From Warburgia ugandensis (taxonomy: Eukaryota; Streptophyta; Magnoliopsida; Canellales; Canellaceae): a stretch of 64,000 bases of DNA. Positions 1-12,879 of the stretch are shown here, one piece after another. The DNA lies in contig CP141136.1 in NCBI GenBank assembly GCA_035236585.1, forward strand, positions 31,766,949 through 31,830,948. Direction: 5' to 3'. Each line of letters begins with the position of its first letter. Positions within the stretch are counted from its first letter, which is position 1. The translations under genes and the position numbers were made by a program. Below the pieces are notes generated by a model, which was given only the letters and a program-made list of their open reading frames with translations, did not search any database and was not told where the DNA came from.

Positions 1-279
1 CCTGCATATCCAACTTGTTGATTCCTCATCACCCTTGTACTTTGGAAATTCAAGTTTGGAAATTTTGGGCACAATAAATTTGCTGGAATGATTAGCTCTA
101 TTTCTTGTGTGGTGACCAATTGAGTTGTCTCTTTGCTTACTCAAATGCAGACTTACCAGAACATCAAATCTGGTGTTCATGGTTGCGAACAATTCCTACA
201 TCTCTTGGCGAGCTGTTTCTTGTGCGGAAGAGAGATGACCCACCTCTGTCTCTAGTCGATTGACTCTATCTTCAGCCAT
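1..279 (-). pseudogene. gag start of an LTR retrotransposon (partial, cut by window edge)
   Basis: Read on the minus strand from an ATG at 279, the sequence encodes a short coiled start (MAEDRVNRLETEVGHL), one in-frame stop, and then after about 60 residues the stretch KLEFPKYKGDEESTSWICR. That last stretch matches the conserved start of the Ty3-type retrotransposon gag domain, where it is usually followed by a capsid-like fold. The ATG lies just inside a primer-binding site and LTR at 284-714, as expected for a gag leader. The in-frame stop makes it a decayed copy. The rest of the element lies outside the window. The gag assignment rests on recognition of this motif and on position. Confidence 0.65.
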
Positions 280-283
280 CTCC

Positions 284-296
284 AGCTCTAATACCA
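284..296 (-). other. primer-binding site of the minus-strand LTR retrotransposon
   Basis: The minus strand reads TGGTATTAGAGCT three bases inside the LTR end. Plant LTR elements often use TGGTATCAGAGC, complementary to initiator tRNA-Met, and this differs by one base. It fixes the element's orientation as minus and marks the inner edge of the LTR. Confidence 0.65.
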
Positions 297-299
297 CTT

Positions 300-714
300 T
301 GTTAGAAGCAAGCTCTTACTGGCCTAGTAATTTACATCGAGATCTAGTTTGATGTGCTATCTTAAGAAACCTTTAGGTAAATAAGAAAATCAGAATGGGA
401 TTCTTCGAGGGAAGCACAACTCTAAGTAGAACATGATAGTGTTATTGAATGTGATTCCCCTTTCTTTATTCTATTGACAATTCTTAAATAAGCTATAACC
501 AATTACAAATAACTTCTACAAAGACTCTGTAATCCTAAATCATATGATTCATGTTTATCTAACTTAAGACTTAGTAAGTTGTAACAACTCTCAACTACAA
601 GATATTAGGACTCTTGTTGACCCAGGAGTAGATTGTGCTGCTTGCTAAGCCACTTGTAGAGCAAAGCATGCTTAGGCATGTAATGGATTTCTCCCCTCCA
701 CCTTCTTCTCTAAC
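300..714 (-). mobile_element. 5' LTR of the minus-strand LTR retrotransposon
   Basis: This 415-bp stretch begins TGTTAGAAG and ends CTTCTCTAACA on the plus strand, giving the TG...CA ends and short inverted terminal repeat of an LTR. A primer-binding site and gag start follow on its minus-strand 3' side. The outer boundary at 714 is inferred from the inverted termini; the matching 3' LTR would lie left of the window, so direct LTR comparison is not possible. Confidence 0.6.
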
Positions 715-2027
715 AGCTACACCCAAAACCCCCTTTTCTCCATCTATTTTGAGCAACCTGAAAACCCTTCTCCTCCTTGTTTTCGCTTGTCTTTCTCCTC
801 TCTAGCTCGCCGTTAACAACCCACATGGCAACTGCTGGCAGCAACTATGTAACCCCTATCCTCTTCCCTGCTTCTTTCCTTCTCTCATTAACGTAGTTGA
901 CTAGACGCGCTGACACAACAAGGTTGATTGTGATGGACCAATATCTCTTTCCATGTTTTTTTCCTTGATCAGCTCAGCCTACCGAACACACCCCTGTGTT
1001 GGCTAACTGCACCTTCCCTTCCCTCTCTTCCTCTGGCATAGCATGGCTGACTCACTTGAGCAGGCCACTTGCACCAAATCTCTCCTTCTCCTCACATCTT
1101 GTTTCCCTCTACAACCACCATGCGCTATTTCCCCCTTACTCCGACCACCACTTGCAACACCCCCCCCCGCCCCCCACTCTATCGGATCATCAGTTTGGTC
1201 ATCAATAACTTTATCCATGACTAATTTAGCCCTTGATCAACTACCTAGAACCTAAATCGACAACTACTCTCAACTTCTATGTAGATTTGACCACAAATCT
1301 AACACTAGACTATCTGAATCTATTATAGATTAGTGTTATGGTACGATTCAACCATTGATTAGCTACTAGAACTCATAACTATTTGATTGATAGCTCCATT
1401 TCCCTTATCAGTGATAGAAACATTTGATCTATGCCTGTCCATTTTTAAATTTTTAATCAAATATGTTTAGACCATCTTAGACACAACATCACATTTGGAT
1501 TTTAGCAATCAAAGGTAAGATCACCACAAAAACTTATTTAAATTGATTAAATATTGCTTTTACTTATATTATGCCTAATAAATTATATGAGGCTTAGAAA
1601 GTAGGTGTGATTAAGATGGATCGGACTTTGGAAGAGTAATTAGGTTATTTAAATTGTCAATCAGAGTGAATCTAATGGCTTAATTATTTTGATGACCTTA
1701 GATTAGAAAATTGGATGCAAGAATGATTTGGAATTTTTTTTATCTAATTGTCATATCAATAGTTCAAACATTGAAAGATGAAATAGACTATTTGTAAGTC
1801 AGAGATCAATATGAATTGAGAATAATTAGATGATATGGACTGTTGATCTTTAATCAATGGTCTTAACTTAATATAATGGAAAAAATAAAGTGGAGTACCT
1901 ATGATCAGAGGGCAGTAAAGGTAGGATCGTCATGTTAATGATGATCAAAGGCTAAATGAGTCACAATTAAGAGAATGACATTGTAATGTGCATATATGTA
2001 TTAACAGAGAGGCCAATTGGTACAAAC
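715..2027. other. Intergenic, no gene seen
   Basis: The stretch is pyrimidine-rich up to about 1200, including a C-rich run near 1160-1177, and AT-rich after that. Short open frames near 996-1255 are proline/serine-rich low-complexity translations that overlap on both strands, and nothing in them resembles a domain. Confidence 0.5.
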
Positions 2028-3399
2028 TGGGCCTATTTTTAAATGTTTAATTTTTTGCTAAAAATACCCCTAATTTAGCATTTAATTAGATCAACTAGCC
2101 AATTAATTTTGTAACTTTTAGATAAGATATGAATTTTAGTTTCGATTGACCATCCAACCATTGATTAATAAAATTTAACAATTAGATAATCATCAGAGCT
2201 AATCAAATGTGATATGTATTGCTTAGATGACTCTAATTTGGTCTTGTATTTTATAGATCAACCATATTTTAGCTTGGATAGTTTAAATCAAAATTCAATG
2301 GTGCATATCATCCTAAAGGGCATTGAATGATTGGGATCAAATCAATGGACCAAATCACTCACATCGCCCATTGTTTCTCACATCGCCCGCTTTGCTATCA
2401 CTATTATACCTCTTTCCCTTACTCCCCTCTCACCCACACTCTTTCTCTACCCTCTCTCCTGAGTCCACTCTCTCACCACCCCCACCTTCACCGCACTTCT
2501 CTTCTCCTTCCTCACCGCACTCCCCCATCATCGTAGGAGAAAACCCAAATCGGGTTTTCCCCTAATTCTTCTCCTTCCCCAATTTTTTCCACCACCCTGC
2601 TTCATCATCTTCCTAGGGTATTCTTTTGTTTTTCAGTTAAAACCAAAATTTTGGCAAAATTCCATTTTTACCCTTGGTCTCTCCTCCTAAATTTCTGATC
2701 CATCCTTAGTTTTGTCTTTTTGTCTTTATTACAATTTTGCTTTATCCTTGTTCTACTATCTAGGTTTTCCACTATTTTTATATTAATCCAGGAATTGTGT
2801 TATCCAAACCTGTTTTATTCACATTTAACCAAATCAACAGTTTAACTTTAATAAATAGGATCTCTCTACTTCTTGATATGTTTTTTGTCATAATTCCAAT
2901 TAATCTTTAGATCTTATTCTTAGGACATCTCCTAGTTGATTCAATAGTTCTGATCTTCAATCTAAAAACCAAAAATTTGATTTAAGCGGTCCAAAACCCA
3001 AAATCATTCTTTAGCCCAAATCATCAAAATTTTGAGAAATCTGTTTAATCCAACCGTTGGATCCTTAATCAGAAATATTAGTGAGAGATTGATGTAGGCC
3101 GATCGATATTGATGATATTAGATTTGAAGTAATTTGTTATAATCAAGTTAGGGAAGTGAATTTTATTTGCTTTTAGTTAATTTTCTATCTTTTTGAATTT
3201 TGAATTTTTTAATTTTCATTGGTTAAATAGATATAAATTTTGAATTCATTGTTATTTAATTTTTATCATTTTTTTTTAATTTTTGGATAATTAAATTTTA
3301 TTTAAACTTCATCTTTTTAAGTCAAGTCCTTATGGGATCGACCCGTACTTACATAAGCTACACTACAATAGCCTGTGTATTTGAGCAAAACAATCAACA
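2028..3399 (+). mobile_element. LTR-like copy, probable solo LTR, related to the element at 56434-64000
   Basis: The sequence runs parallel to the reverse complement of the LTR at 56434-58390. It shares the opening (a TAATTTAGCATTTAATTAGA block), a pyrimidine-rich middle, a block ending in TTTAAGTCAAGTCC followed by GGGATCGAC, and the end AACAATCAACA. It lacks the long (GA)n tract of its relative and is about 1.37 kb against 1.96 kb. No primer-binding site or polypurine tract is seen next to it, which suggests a solo LTR. I could not find a convincing 5-bp target duplication (CAAAC and CCGAT flank the proposed ends), so the ends are approximate. Confidence 0.6.
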
Positions 3400-5015
3400 C
3401 CGATTGAGCATTTCAAGGATTGGGATAGCCATAATCAAGGAAGGTAGTTTTAAAATCTATTTGTCATATAGATCTTGAGCATGTCATCCATTTTATTAAA
3501 ATATGTGGATTTTAAATAATTGAATTATACTAATTATTTGATTATTATGAATTATATTTGCAATACATGACCTCATAAAATTGATATCTTCTTATGCTAT
3601 GTTATTTTTTCTTTTTTCTTTTTTAAAGTATGCAGATACTTGTAAATGAGGCATGAAAGTTGATGCATGGTTTTAATATCATAATGTATCTAATTTGTAA
3701 CTCATGAGTAAGGAATGATTTGTAAGATGTAACAATCCCATGTTTTGTTATGAATTGCAAAAATGCATGATTTTGCTTGGAGAATATCTTATATGAAAAA
3801 ATGACATTTGGTGAGATATATTTTTGTTCAAGCTAGTGATCTTGGCTGGTACTATGCTAAGTTGTTGTACAGGTTTGAGCACCCAGCCTCTAACCACCAA
3901 AGATGGTAGGTACCCATGTCCAAAGAGGCACATATTCTTCTCGACTACTATGGTAAGGAAACAACCATTGGAGGGGTTCACAACACCCTTTTTGAGACAT
4001 ATCCATTGTTAGCTACTATTTTAGTGAGCTGGTCGTGAGCATAGTGATCTATGAGATTTCTATTTTGTGATACTATATATTATGTGATTATTAACGGTCC
4101 TTAGATGAGTACTCATAATAAACCAGCTGATGTGTTTATTAGAATGTATATGTGCACATGATATTATTGTCAATTTAGGATTGTCAATGTTGTGGTTTAA
4201 CTGATTGCTATTTTAATATTTTGATGATCTTAAGATATTTGATTTATCAAGTTAGATGATAGACATTTTACATGATTTAAACGCTACATAAGCAATTTTA
4301 TGGCATGTTATAAGTGATAGTTGATGTGAGATTTCTATCTAGATTTGATCATTTCAGAAATATACATTCAAAGTTGTGCATATTTTACATTAATTCTATC
4401 TGAAATGTTTTAGTATGGATTTTCAATCCTAAGTTAATACCTAATTTCAAATTATATGTCCTGTCTTTGAAGTGAATATTGTATTCTTTAGAACTATATG
4501 AAAAATGAATTGAAATGTTGTTTAGAATTGGTTTTCAAGAATTGATATAGTAGATGTGAAGCTACTTGCAAAAGCATAGGCTGCTAAGATACTGTAAATT
4601 TGTTTACAATATCTCAACACTATGAAAAAATTGACTTGAGGTACAACAATTCAAAGTGGGTTTAAATCTTGGATAAAGACAAAGGTTCAACAGATTGTAT
4701 AAACAATGTAAGTATATGACTAATCTTTTCTGGACATGTATATATAATTATTAACTGTGATCTATGATTGGCTAGACCTGAGATACATGTATTTCTATTT
4801 TAATTTTATAGTTGGAAAAAAATCTAGCTATTTTGCTGTCTTGAAAGTAAATGACACTTGGAATTTTCAAAATGAATTTCAAAGAAAAATATTTTTTTGC
4901 TGCATTGTTTTGACAAAATTATTTTCAAATAATGAGCAATCCCACATTAGAAATTAGTTTTGCATTAAAAATGTGCATATGAAAACCCAAGAAATCACAA
5001 GGATCCTAAAGAAAT

Positions 5016-5016
<1 letters not shown>
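3400..5016. other. Intergenic, AT-rich, no gene seen
   Basis: AT-rich DNA without an open frame that resembles a protein family. The frame at 3824-4012 has no recognisable motif. Around 3870-3980 the text looks like decayed repeat DNA, but I cannot assign a family. Confidence 0.45.

Positions 5017-5082
<66 letters not shown>
5017..5082. repeat. (CA)n microsatellite, 33 units
   Basis: An uninterrupted CA dinucleotide tract of 66 bp, followed within 20 bases by a TG-rich stretch (about 5085-5103) and a run of G at 5104-5112. The CA and TG parts could pair as a hairpin. Confidence 0.95.
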
Positions 5083-5084
<2 letters not shown>

Positions 5085-6161
5085 TATGTGTGTGTTTGTG
5101 TTGGGGGGGGGGAGAGGAACGGGGCTGGTAACCTACAACGTGTTATGTAGGCTAACGGCCTAGCAAAATACGTTGGACAATAAATGCCCCTAAGAAATAT
5201 GCATTCTTGTTTGTTAAAGGATGGTTTTTCAACTATTTTACTACTCCAAGGTCATGTGAAATAGAAGTCCTTTTGGAATCCAAAATTCAGGGGCTTTTGG
5301 GTTTAGAGTGACCAAAAGACCAAAAACCCACCGTTAAGTGGAATGTTTATACATCTCTGAGGGTTATTTCTTGCCCAACACTCTTTTGCAAGGCTCATAG
5401 CTTGCATATACAATATAGACTAATAGATGTTCCTAATGTTACCTGTAAGATCTATTCATGTAAAGTCAGTCCCCCTATTAGTAAGGTACAACTTCTCACT
5501 TTTCATGAATGTCTCCTCCTTTGCTTTTTAGAGTTTGACCTGCCTTTGACTTTGCTTGCTTCTAACTCTCTATGAGTCCTTTTATGACTTGACTTTTGCG
5601 GATGGTCAGTGAGATATGGGAGCCTCAACTCATGCATCGGTTTACCGAATCACCCCCACTTCCTGCTATTCAAAAGGCGAGCAGCCCTTGAACTACTAGG
5701 CCAGGGCTATTCACCTTTATATTATACATTAGAGATACAGTCAAGTAGGTAGCCCTGAAAGCCTCACTCATAAGTTGCTGGGGCTGACAATGGAAAAGGT
5801 AGATGGGATGTAGAGCAATGGGAACAAGGAAAAGTCATTACTTGATAGTTTGAAATAGATATGTGAATGGTGGAAAGGACCTTATTAGTAAGGCTTCACT
5901 GCCCTTTCTCTTCCAACCCACTTATAGAGAGGCCTATGCCTAGTCTACAGATGGGGACCTTGAAATAGATCAAGTGGGAATCTCAATCAAAATCACTCTA
6001 CTCTGTTGCCGATCCATTGAGACTCTACTCGATTCATTGTTAAAAGCAAGGTGTCTTTCTTTCAAGCCACATTGGAGATAGGGGAGGGAGGTGTTGGCTT
6101 CTCTTAAGGCACTAGGGCATGAAATTTTGTGCTTACTAGATATTCCTTATATATATCTATA

Positions 6162-6278
<117 letters not shown>

Positions 6279-7016
6279 TTGAATGTTCAAGATTGACTTT
6301 GTTACCCCTCTACCAAGGCCCCACCTTTGGATTATCTTACACCAATTCATCTTGATGGGCCCCTCCTACTTAGGTGATGCATATAGCTACTAGTTGTTAG
6401 TTAGAAATTCTTACAATCACGATTTAAAAGGCAAAACAAAATAAAACTAGTAGTTAAAAGTATCTAATGGGCATAAGTTTTTGTGTGTAACCAAAGGGAG
6501 GCCAAAAAAGATGAATTAGCTAGTCAGATCTTTCATAGGTGTGGCCTAGATAGAGAAGTCCGAAGCCAATCTCAAACATTGAGTCCTACTAGCATTTCTT
6601 AAAAATTTATATGCTTTTTAGGCATGTAATATCCAAGGAATTTTCTTTCTTTGTTTTTTCACAGTAGTGAATAGGGATGTGAACCCACAATTCCTTGCTT
6701 ATAAGTCGGGGCACTTAACCATCTTGTGTAAGTGCTTGAACCCGATTAAAGTTGCTCCAGACCCATCTGTCTAATGTTCTAAACTCCATCTTAGGTAGGC
6801 CGACCCTCGAGAAAATTTCATCGTTGGATAATTCTACCTATTATTAGTTTAGGACAAAATGGATATCTGCAAAATATTTGAAATTAATGGCAGCAAAATT
6901 TATATGGACCATCTCGAGCATTATTATTGTCATGTGTGTGCATGCATTAGTTGTATGCTAACGGAAACTAATGATATCATGAAACAATAAAGAAATACGG
7001 GAGTATAATGGAAATT

Positions 7017-7045
7017 TTCTTCTTCTTCTTCTTCTTCTTCTTCTT
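7017..7045. repeat. (TTC)n microsatellite
   Basis: About nine perfect TTC units, followed by TTTTTCAAATTGG. Short simple repeat in unannotated DNA. Confidence 0.85.
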
Positions 7046-9048
7046 TTTCAAATTGGTGTAGCATATTGAAACTTTGACCGTCGGCCATCTTCCTCAGGAA
7101 CATCGATGAACAGGAGAGTATTGGATTTTAATATTATTAATTTCTCATGCTTATTAAACAAGTTCTGTAGGTAATTCGTCCAAATCCATGTTAAATAGTT
7201 TTATATAGGATCCATATTCAAAATCCACTAGAGATGGTTGCTTGAAAGGGAAGCCTACAGAGTAGCGGTTGCCCTTTCCCTATTTAAAGTCTTATTCCTT
7301 TGGGATTTCGTATCACAAGTCTAATCACTTCTTAAAAGAAAAAGAGAAAAAAAACTATTGTTTTCGACATGCATGTGACAGATTATGAATCAGATTCTTC
7401 AATTCTTAGCTTTGATCGGTCCTAATTGCCCATAATGAGGATCATTATTCAACCAAATCAATTCAAACTAGAACATCAACCAAAGAGTTGTCTAACTGTT
7501 GCCTTAGTATCCATATTACAGGAAAGGCTGACCACAATATGACATATTGATATGATTGAACCTGCTAATTTTCACAGGTGATCATAAGGACTTCATGTAG
7601 CCAGTGGTTTTACCTGCTAATTTGATTCATGAGACTGGCTTGTCATTGTGCTAACAAAGTTTAACCAATGAATCTGTTAGATTTTCAACTTACAGACGAG
7701 ATATCCGTCCAACATATGTGAGGTGTTATTATTCTTTTGAATACCTTTATATTCAGATCATCCCGACCTCTCTTTTAATAAACACATCCTCATTAAAAAA
7801 CAAAAAAAACAAAAATGAAGCTCACTTCAGCATTCGTGAAATAATATTCATGAAGTTCGGAATGTAATACCAGCTACCTAGTAGGAAGAGTCTCTAAGAG
7901 GGTGACCATGTTTCGAGGTTGCCCATGGGTGTGTGAGCCTAACTCTCCAAAAACAAAAGAAAGAAAAGCAGTTTCGAACGACACTTCTGGCATTGTCAAT
8001 CCACTTACGAAAAAATGGACCTAATACAGGAGGCTGAACTATAACTACAAGCTTTAAAAACCACCTGGTCAACATATGGATTGACAGAGTTATTGGAGAT
8101 TCTGAGGTAGGGTAGCAGCCGCCTCTACAGAAATTTTCACTTCTTTTACCCAATGGTGGGCTAAAATTTTAGTTAAATTAACGTACTGAGGCTGCTTAAG
8201 AGTTGCTATCAGTGAGTACGGTATTCCACAGGTTAGCTATCATATCTCTTGTTATTGATGTCTTAAAACAAGGATAACAAGTAACTTTTTTCAAAAATGT
8301 GAACTATTTTTAGGAGTAACTCATTCCCAAGACAAGCCTATCCTGGAAAGAACCTGTCCACGGATGCATGGCCGGGTGCCAAAGACCCCATTTGATTCTT
8401 GAGGAATGCCATTGATTCTTATATCAAGCATTGTTTCTTGGCCTATAAGCAAACTATCTGCTATCACTTTCATAAATTGTTATTCTTAGTATTATTTGCT
8501 TACTTTAATCTAACTAGATGTATGGTGCAAATCACTCATTAAATAAAAGAAGAGGAATGCTAAATGGACTCTCCATATGAAAGTGTTTGAATACCACTTG
8601 TTAGATCCACCTTTGTATAATCTAACCCATTCATATGATTGTTTCAACTCCAGATCTCTAGTCAATCAAACACCATAGTTGACTGTCAAAGTTTCTAACT
8701 TGTCCATTCAATTACAGCTTTTAAATGCTAGGATCCACTAATCCACATGCTTTTTCTATTTGATAGACATCTAAAAGCTAGAGCAATAACATGAATGAGT
8801 TAGATCAAGCAAAGGTGTGTTCTAGAAAAAGTGGTAAATAAATGCTCTGGCATAGAGCATCTATTTAGCACTCATGAAAAAAATTGTAACTCTTAAAAAC
8901 TACTGGGTATCACTTACATTGATTGAAAGAAATAATGGATGCCCCTAGCTAGTTTCCACAGCAAAATATAAGCAAAAAGAAGTAGAACTGATTTTTACTT
9001 GTGTAATGATGCAACCAACACATTTACTTGCTAGGCTGCCATTAATGT

Positions 9049-12000
9049 TGTAACATCCCGGGTTTTTCAAACTTTTATTCATTTTAATTTGAAAAGTAGC
9101 AAAAATTTCCTTATTTTTGAAATTGGGATCAAATTGATAATATATATAAGTAGATTTAAAACTCACCAACTTCATTCCAGGTGTTACTAAGAAAACATCC
9201 ACATATGAGTAAAGTAATAGTCATCTAACCTAAGGATGGTTAGAGATACATGCCACAGGATCTACCACGTAGTCGCAGTTAGAGTCACAATCCAATTAAG
9301 TAACTTAGGACAATTATGCTACAAGTGTCCAAGTGCCAACAAAAGTCTTGAGTTATGTACAATACTCGAAAAGAAAAATCCTATACATGGATTTCTAATA
9401 AAAGTAACTACATCAAAAAGTAAGTTCTTCTCACGTCTAAAGTGAATATGAAACCTTCACCTTCCCAAACTCACTCCTAAACTCCCTAGGATGTCACTTG
9501 AACTATTTGGTTGTAGGGGCTAGCAAAAACAACAGTTCACAGTAAGGTGAGAAGCTAATACAAGTTGGAACACCTAAAATAGGTCAAGCGGTGGCATAAG
9601 TATAGGCATATGTATAATTATGCATATATACATATATAGTTTCTGAAAAAGGATGGTTCATGCATGGGCGATAAAGATCACTAATGTCTACTAAATTCGA
9701 TGTCAGCTACAAGATCAAATTTAAGCTTACAAATCTATTAAAATCGATGCATTTACAAAATCAATGCCATTGAACCGAGGCATAAAACCTCTAATTTGCT
9801 AATGCACAAAGCCATGCCCACATCCCCATGGAAAAATTGATCACTCCAATCACGATGGCATACGGTCTAGCCACCTTGAACGAGGTCTAACACTCAAGAC
9901 ATGACCCACTTTAATATCACATAGACTAGACACCTATGCTCTAGGGCCCTACCATCCCCATGGGCGACTATCGTGGCCTCTATGTCTGCTCGTGCATACC
10001 TGCACAAACCATAACTCATCGGACCTCATGGGGGCTACCCAGTTATCACTCAAAGCACTTCCCCATGAGAAGATACTCCTATTGCTTGCCGTCTATATCG
10101 CAGGGCTGGTAGCAAATCATCTCAGAGGTGAGTGACCAACTGCACCTCCTAACATAAGGTCTCAGGACTTACAACACACAGCAGGCCTCCAGGACTTAGG
10201 GCACTCTCAGAGTGCTTGCCCAAAACATCGATGAAATCCATATCTATAAGGACTTATAGCTACTCGAAGAGCACCTGCCTAAAAATCAAGAAAACTGCAT
10301 CCATTAGGACTTACAACCACTCATAGAGTGCCTACCAAATCCTCAATATGATCATTAGGATTAACAACAGCTCATAGAGCACTTGCCTACGGATCAGCAA
10401 AACCAAAATCAATGTTTTGTAAAAGAAACCCAAGGTTTATGAGGCTTTATCATAGCCTAAGGCCTAAGTGATTAAGTCTAAAGAAAGACATTATAAGAGG
10501 TTTCAATCTTATGTTTAATTAATTTTTTTGAATTACCTAAGTTTTAACCCAAGGGCAATTTGGTAATTTCTCATACTTTAGCCTAAATTATCTTTTTACC
10601 CTTCCTTTTGTATGTTTTATAAACTCTCTTGTATAAATCAACATTACAGTGAAATGACAAGCAAAATTCCATTAGAGGATGCAACTTAGTCTTCAAATTT
10701 TTTACCTAAGGGTAATTTGGTAATTTTCTCATCTTGGGTAAATTTGCCTTTGTACCATTTATTATTTTTAATTATTAAGGGTGAGTTAGATTACACTCAG
10801 CATCAATGAAGTATTCCTAGAATTTGGTTGTATTTCTAGTTTCACAAGATTAGATTAGATTTTATTTTATTTTCTTTGTATTGAAATTTCAGAGTTCTTA
10901 AGAATTCTATTTTATTCAAGTTTTTATACTATAAGTTCCTGAGACTAGAATTTAGTGGAATTCAAAAATTCCAATCACCTTCTTTACCGGACCTAAAAAC
11001 TAGCAGTGATATACTACTATTTGATCCACTTCCATTCAACTCTAAGCTTTCAATTTAATGTCCTTTACATGATCTGAATTTAGTTTTCCTTCTTTCCCAA
11101 CTTATAGCTTCATTCTGATTATAGTTTTCTTCAAGGATTTTTTCGTAAGAAGACATGGCACCATTTCTACATAACTGAACCAAGAAATGGAGCTTACTAG
11201 TTTTTTACTTTATTGAGTTCATAAATCCACTCCTAAGTGACAGTTGTAGAGATGATAGTAGCCTTAAACTTCTAATTTCATTTAACAACATTTTGGTTCT
11301 AACTCGGGTGCCAATTGGGTGGAGAAAATGACACTAGTTTCTTGCGACCATGCATAGGAACTAGTTGACGTTTCTCCATATTTGGCACCCCTAAACAATA
11401 AGGAATCTTTATGGGATTCCAGTAAACGTGCGTGCTATTTGAAGTTGATGATGTGTTCTTGAAGACCCATCTTTCATTTTGCTCAGATTTTGCTTGAATC
11501 ATAAAATATAAGCTTGGGATTGGGTGCACCTTGTGTACCTATGTGCAAGGAGAACAGGGTGTGCCAAATCCCTGTTCTTACTTTGTTGCATGAAAAACCT
11601 ATGAAAATCATTGCAAAGTTACAACTTGAGTGCATCCATTACAAGTTCATACCAACAAGGTAGAAAACCTAGATACGCCTTTGTAAATAATAGAGATTTA
11701 AGGGATAGCTAGCATGATGAACATCTCTTATTCACCATGAATCAGCAATGATGAACATCTCTTGTTCACCATGAATCAGCAATGATGAACAAAACAAAGC
11801 ATGCTAAATCCTCGAAGAAATCAAGGTGAATTCAACAATAATAAAGCCTTAAACTTGTCATTCTTATACCAAAAACATGCATTAATACAATGCAAGTAAA
11901 AGAACATGAATTTAGTCATGAATCATTTAATTCAAGATAAACATTCCATGTTTTATATGCTTACTATTTCAACATGCAAAAAACTAGTAACATGAAGAAT

Positions 12001-12874
12001 TTAGAGTGAAATCATATAATTTTGTGCTTTGCTAATCCAAGCCTATATTAGGATCTCATCCTACATCGAATCCCATACCTGCTAGTGGAGCTTGGACAGT
12101 TAGATTTTCAATTGCCTTCATTGAGTTGCAGATCTTCCAACCTCTGCGTGGAGCTTCAACTCGAGCAGAAGTGTCAACATCATAGCTCGCCCCTGGTTCT
12201 CCAATAGAGTCTTTCCTCCTCTCCTTTGATTCCTCCACTCATTACTAACTTACATAGACACTGCTTCTCCTAGCTTCTTCTTATTCTTCTTACTTGTCTC
12301 TCCCCTCTCCTCTCTACGCATGGCTGGAATACCAGCCTTTTCCTTCTTTTTCTTCTTCATTATATACTTAGGGAGGTACAATTGAGAAATTTCACTTTAA
12401 TAGGGTATAATTGCAAAATGTCAAGATAGTAGAGGTTTTTATTGAAAAACCAAGAATTGGAGGATTTTTAGATTCTGAAATTCCAAGCTAATTAGTTGAA
12501 ATTTCATTCTAGGATTTTAATGAACTTTAGCTTAATATCTCTCCTTATCAGTGGTCTAACTTTTTCTTTAATTTAACATCAATTTATATTTTATCATCAT
12601 TTTCTTTTATTTACTCGCTCAAGGTCAATTTTAAAGAAATTATCAAATCTCTCACTATTTCTTAAAATCTGCATTTCTAATTACTCGTATTAACCTAACA
12701 ATCACTTCTAACACTTCAATCTAACTAAATTTCTTAAAACGCTCATTCTATTCTTCATTTCCACCTCTAAACCCTACTCTAAAATCAATAAAATAGAAAT
12801 AGAAATAAAAGTTTTCCACATTTTTGTAAAAGTATAAATTTATCTATCATACTAGTGTAATTACAAGTACTACA
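9049..12874 (-). mobile_element. 3.8 kb solo LTR with target-site duplication
   Basis: The element starts TGTAACATCCCGGG and ends TAGTACTACA on the plus strand, so both ends carry the TGTA/TACA inverted terminus. It is flanked by identical 5-bp direct repeats AATGT at 9044-9048 and 12875-12879. In many plant Ty3-type elements the LTR ends with CCCGGGATGTTACA in the sense direction, which puts this copy on the minus strand. There is no primer-binding site beside 9049 and no coding domain inside, so it is best read as a solo LTR left by recombination between two LTRs. The small open frames inside (for example 12056-12238) show no domains. At 3,826 bp it is long for an LTR but within the range of large plant Ty3 LTRs. 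Confidence 0.72.
10164..10390. repeat. Degenerate 51-58 bp tandem repeats inside the solo LTR
   Basis: Four to five diverged units begin with AGGACTTA or AGGATTA at 10164, 10191, 10249, 10306 and 10357. Most carry a small inverted motif (CACTCTCAGAGTG, CTCATAGAGTG, CTCATAGAGCAC) followed by CTTGCC or CCTGCC. They sit within the U3-like part of the LTR. Confidence 0.6.
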
Positions 12875-12879
12875 AATGT

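Noticed and set aside
996-1255. Three overlapping small open frames
   Set aside because: Low-complexity, pyrimidine-rich DNA read in several frames; no family resemblance or splice context.
9049-9062. TGTAACATCCCGGG as the start of a full element with a primer-binding site to its left
   Set aside because: No primer-binding site or gag lies to the left, and AATGT flanks both ends of the LTR alone, so a solo LTR fits better.
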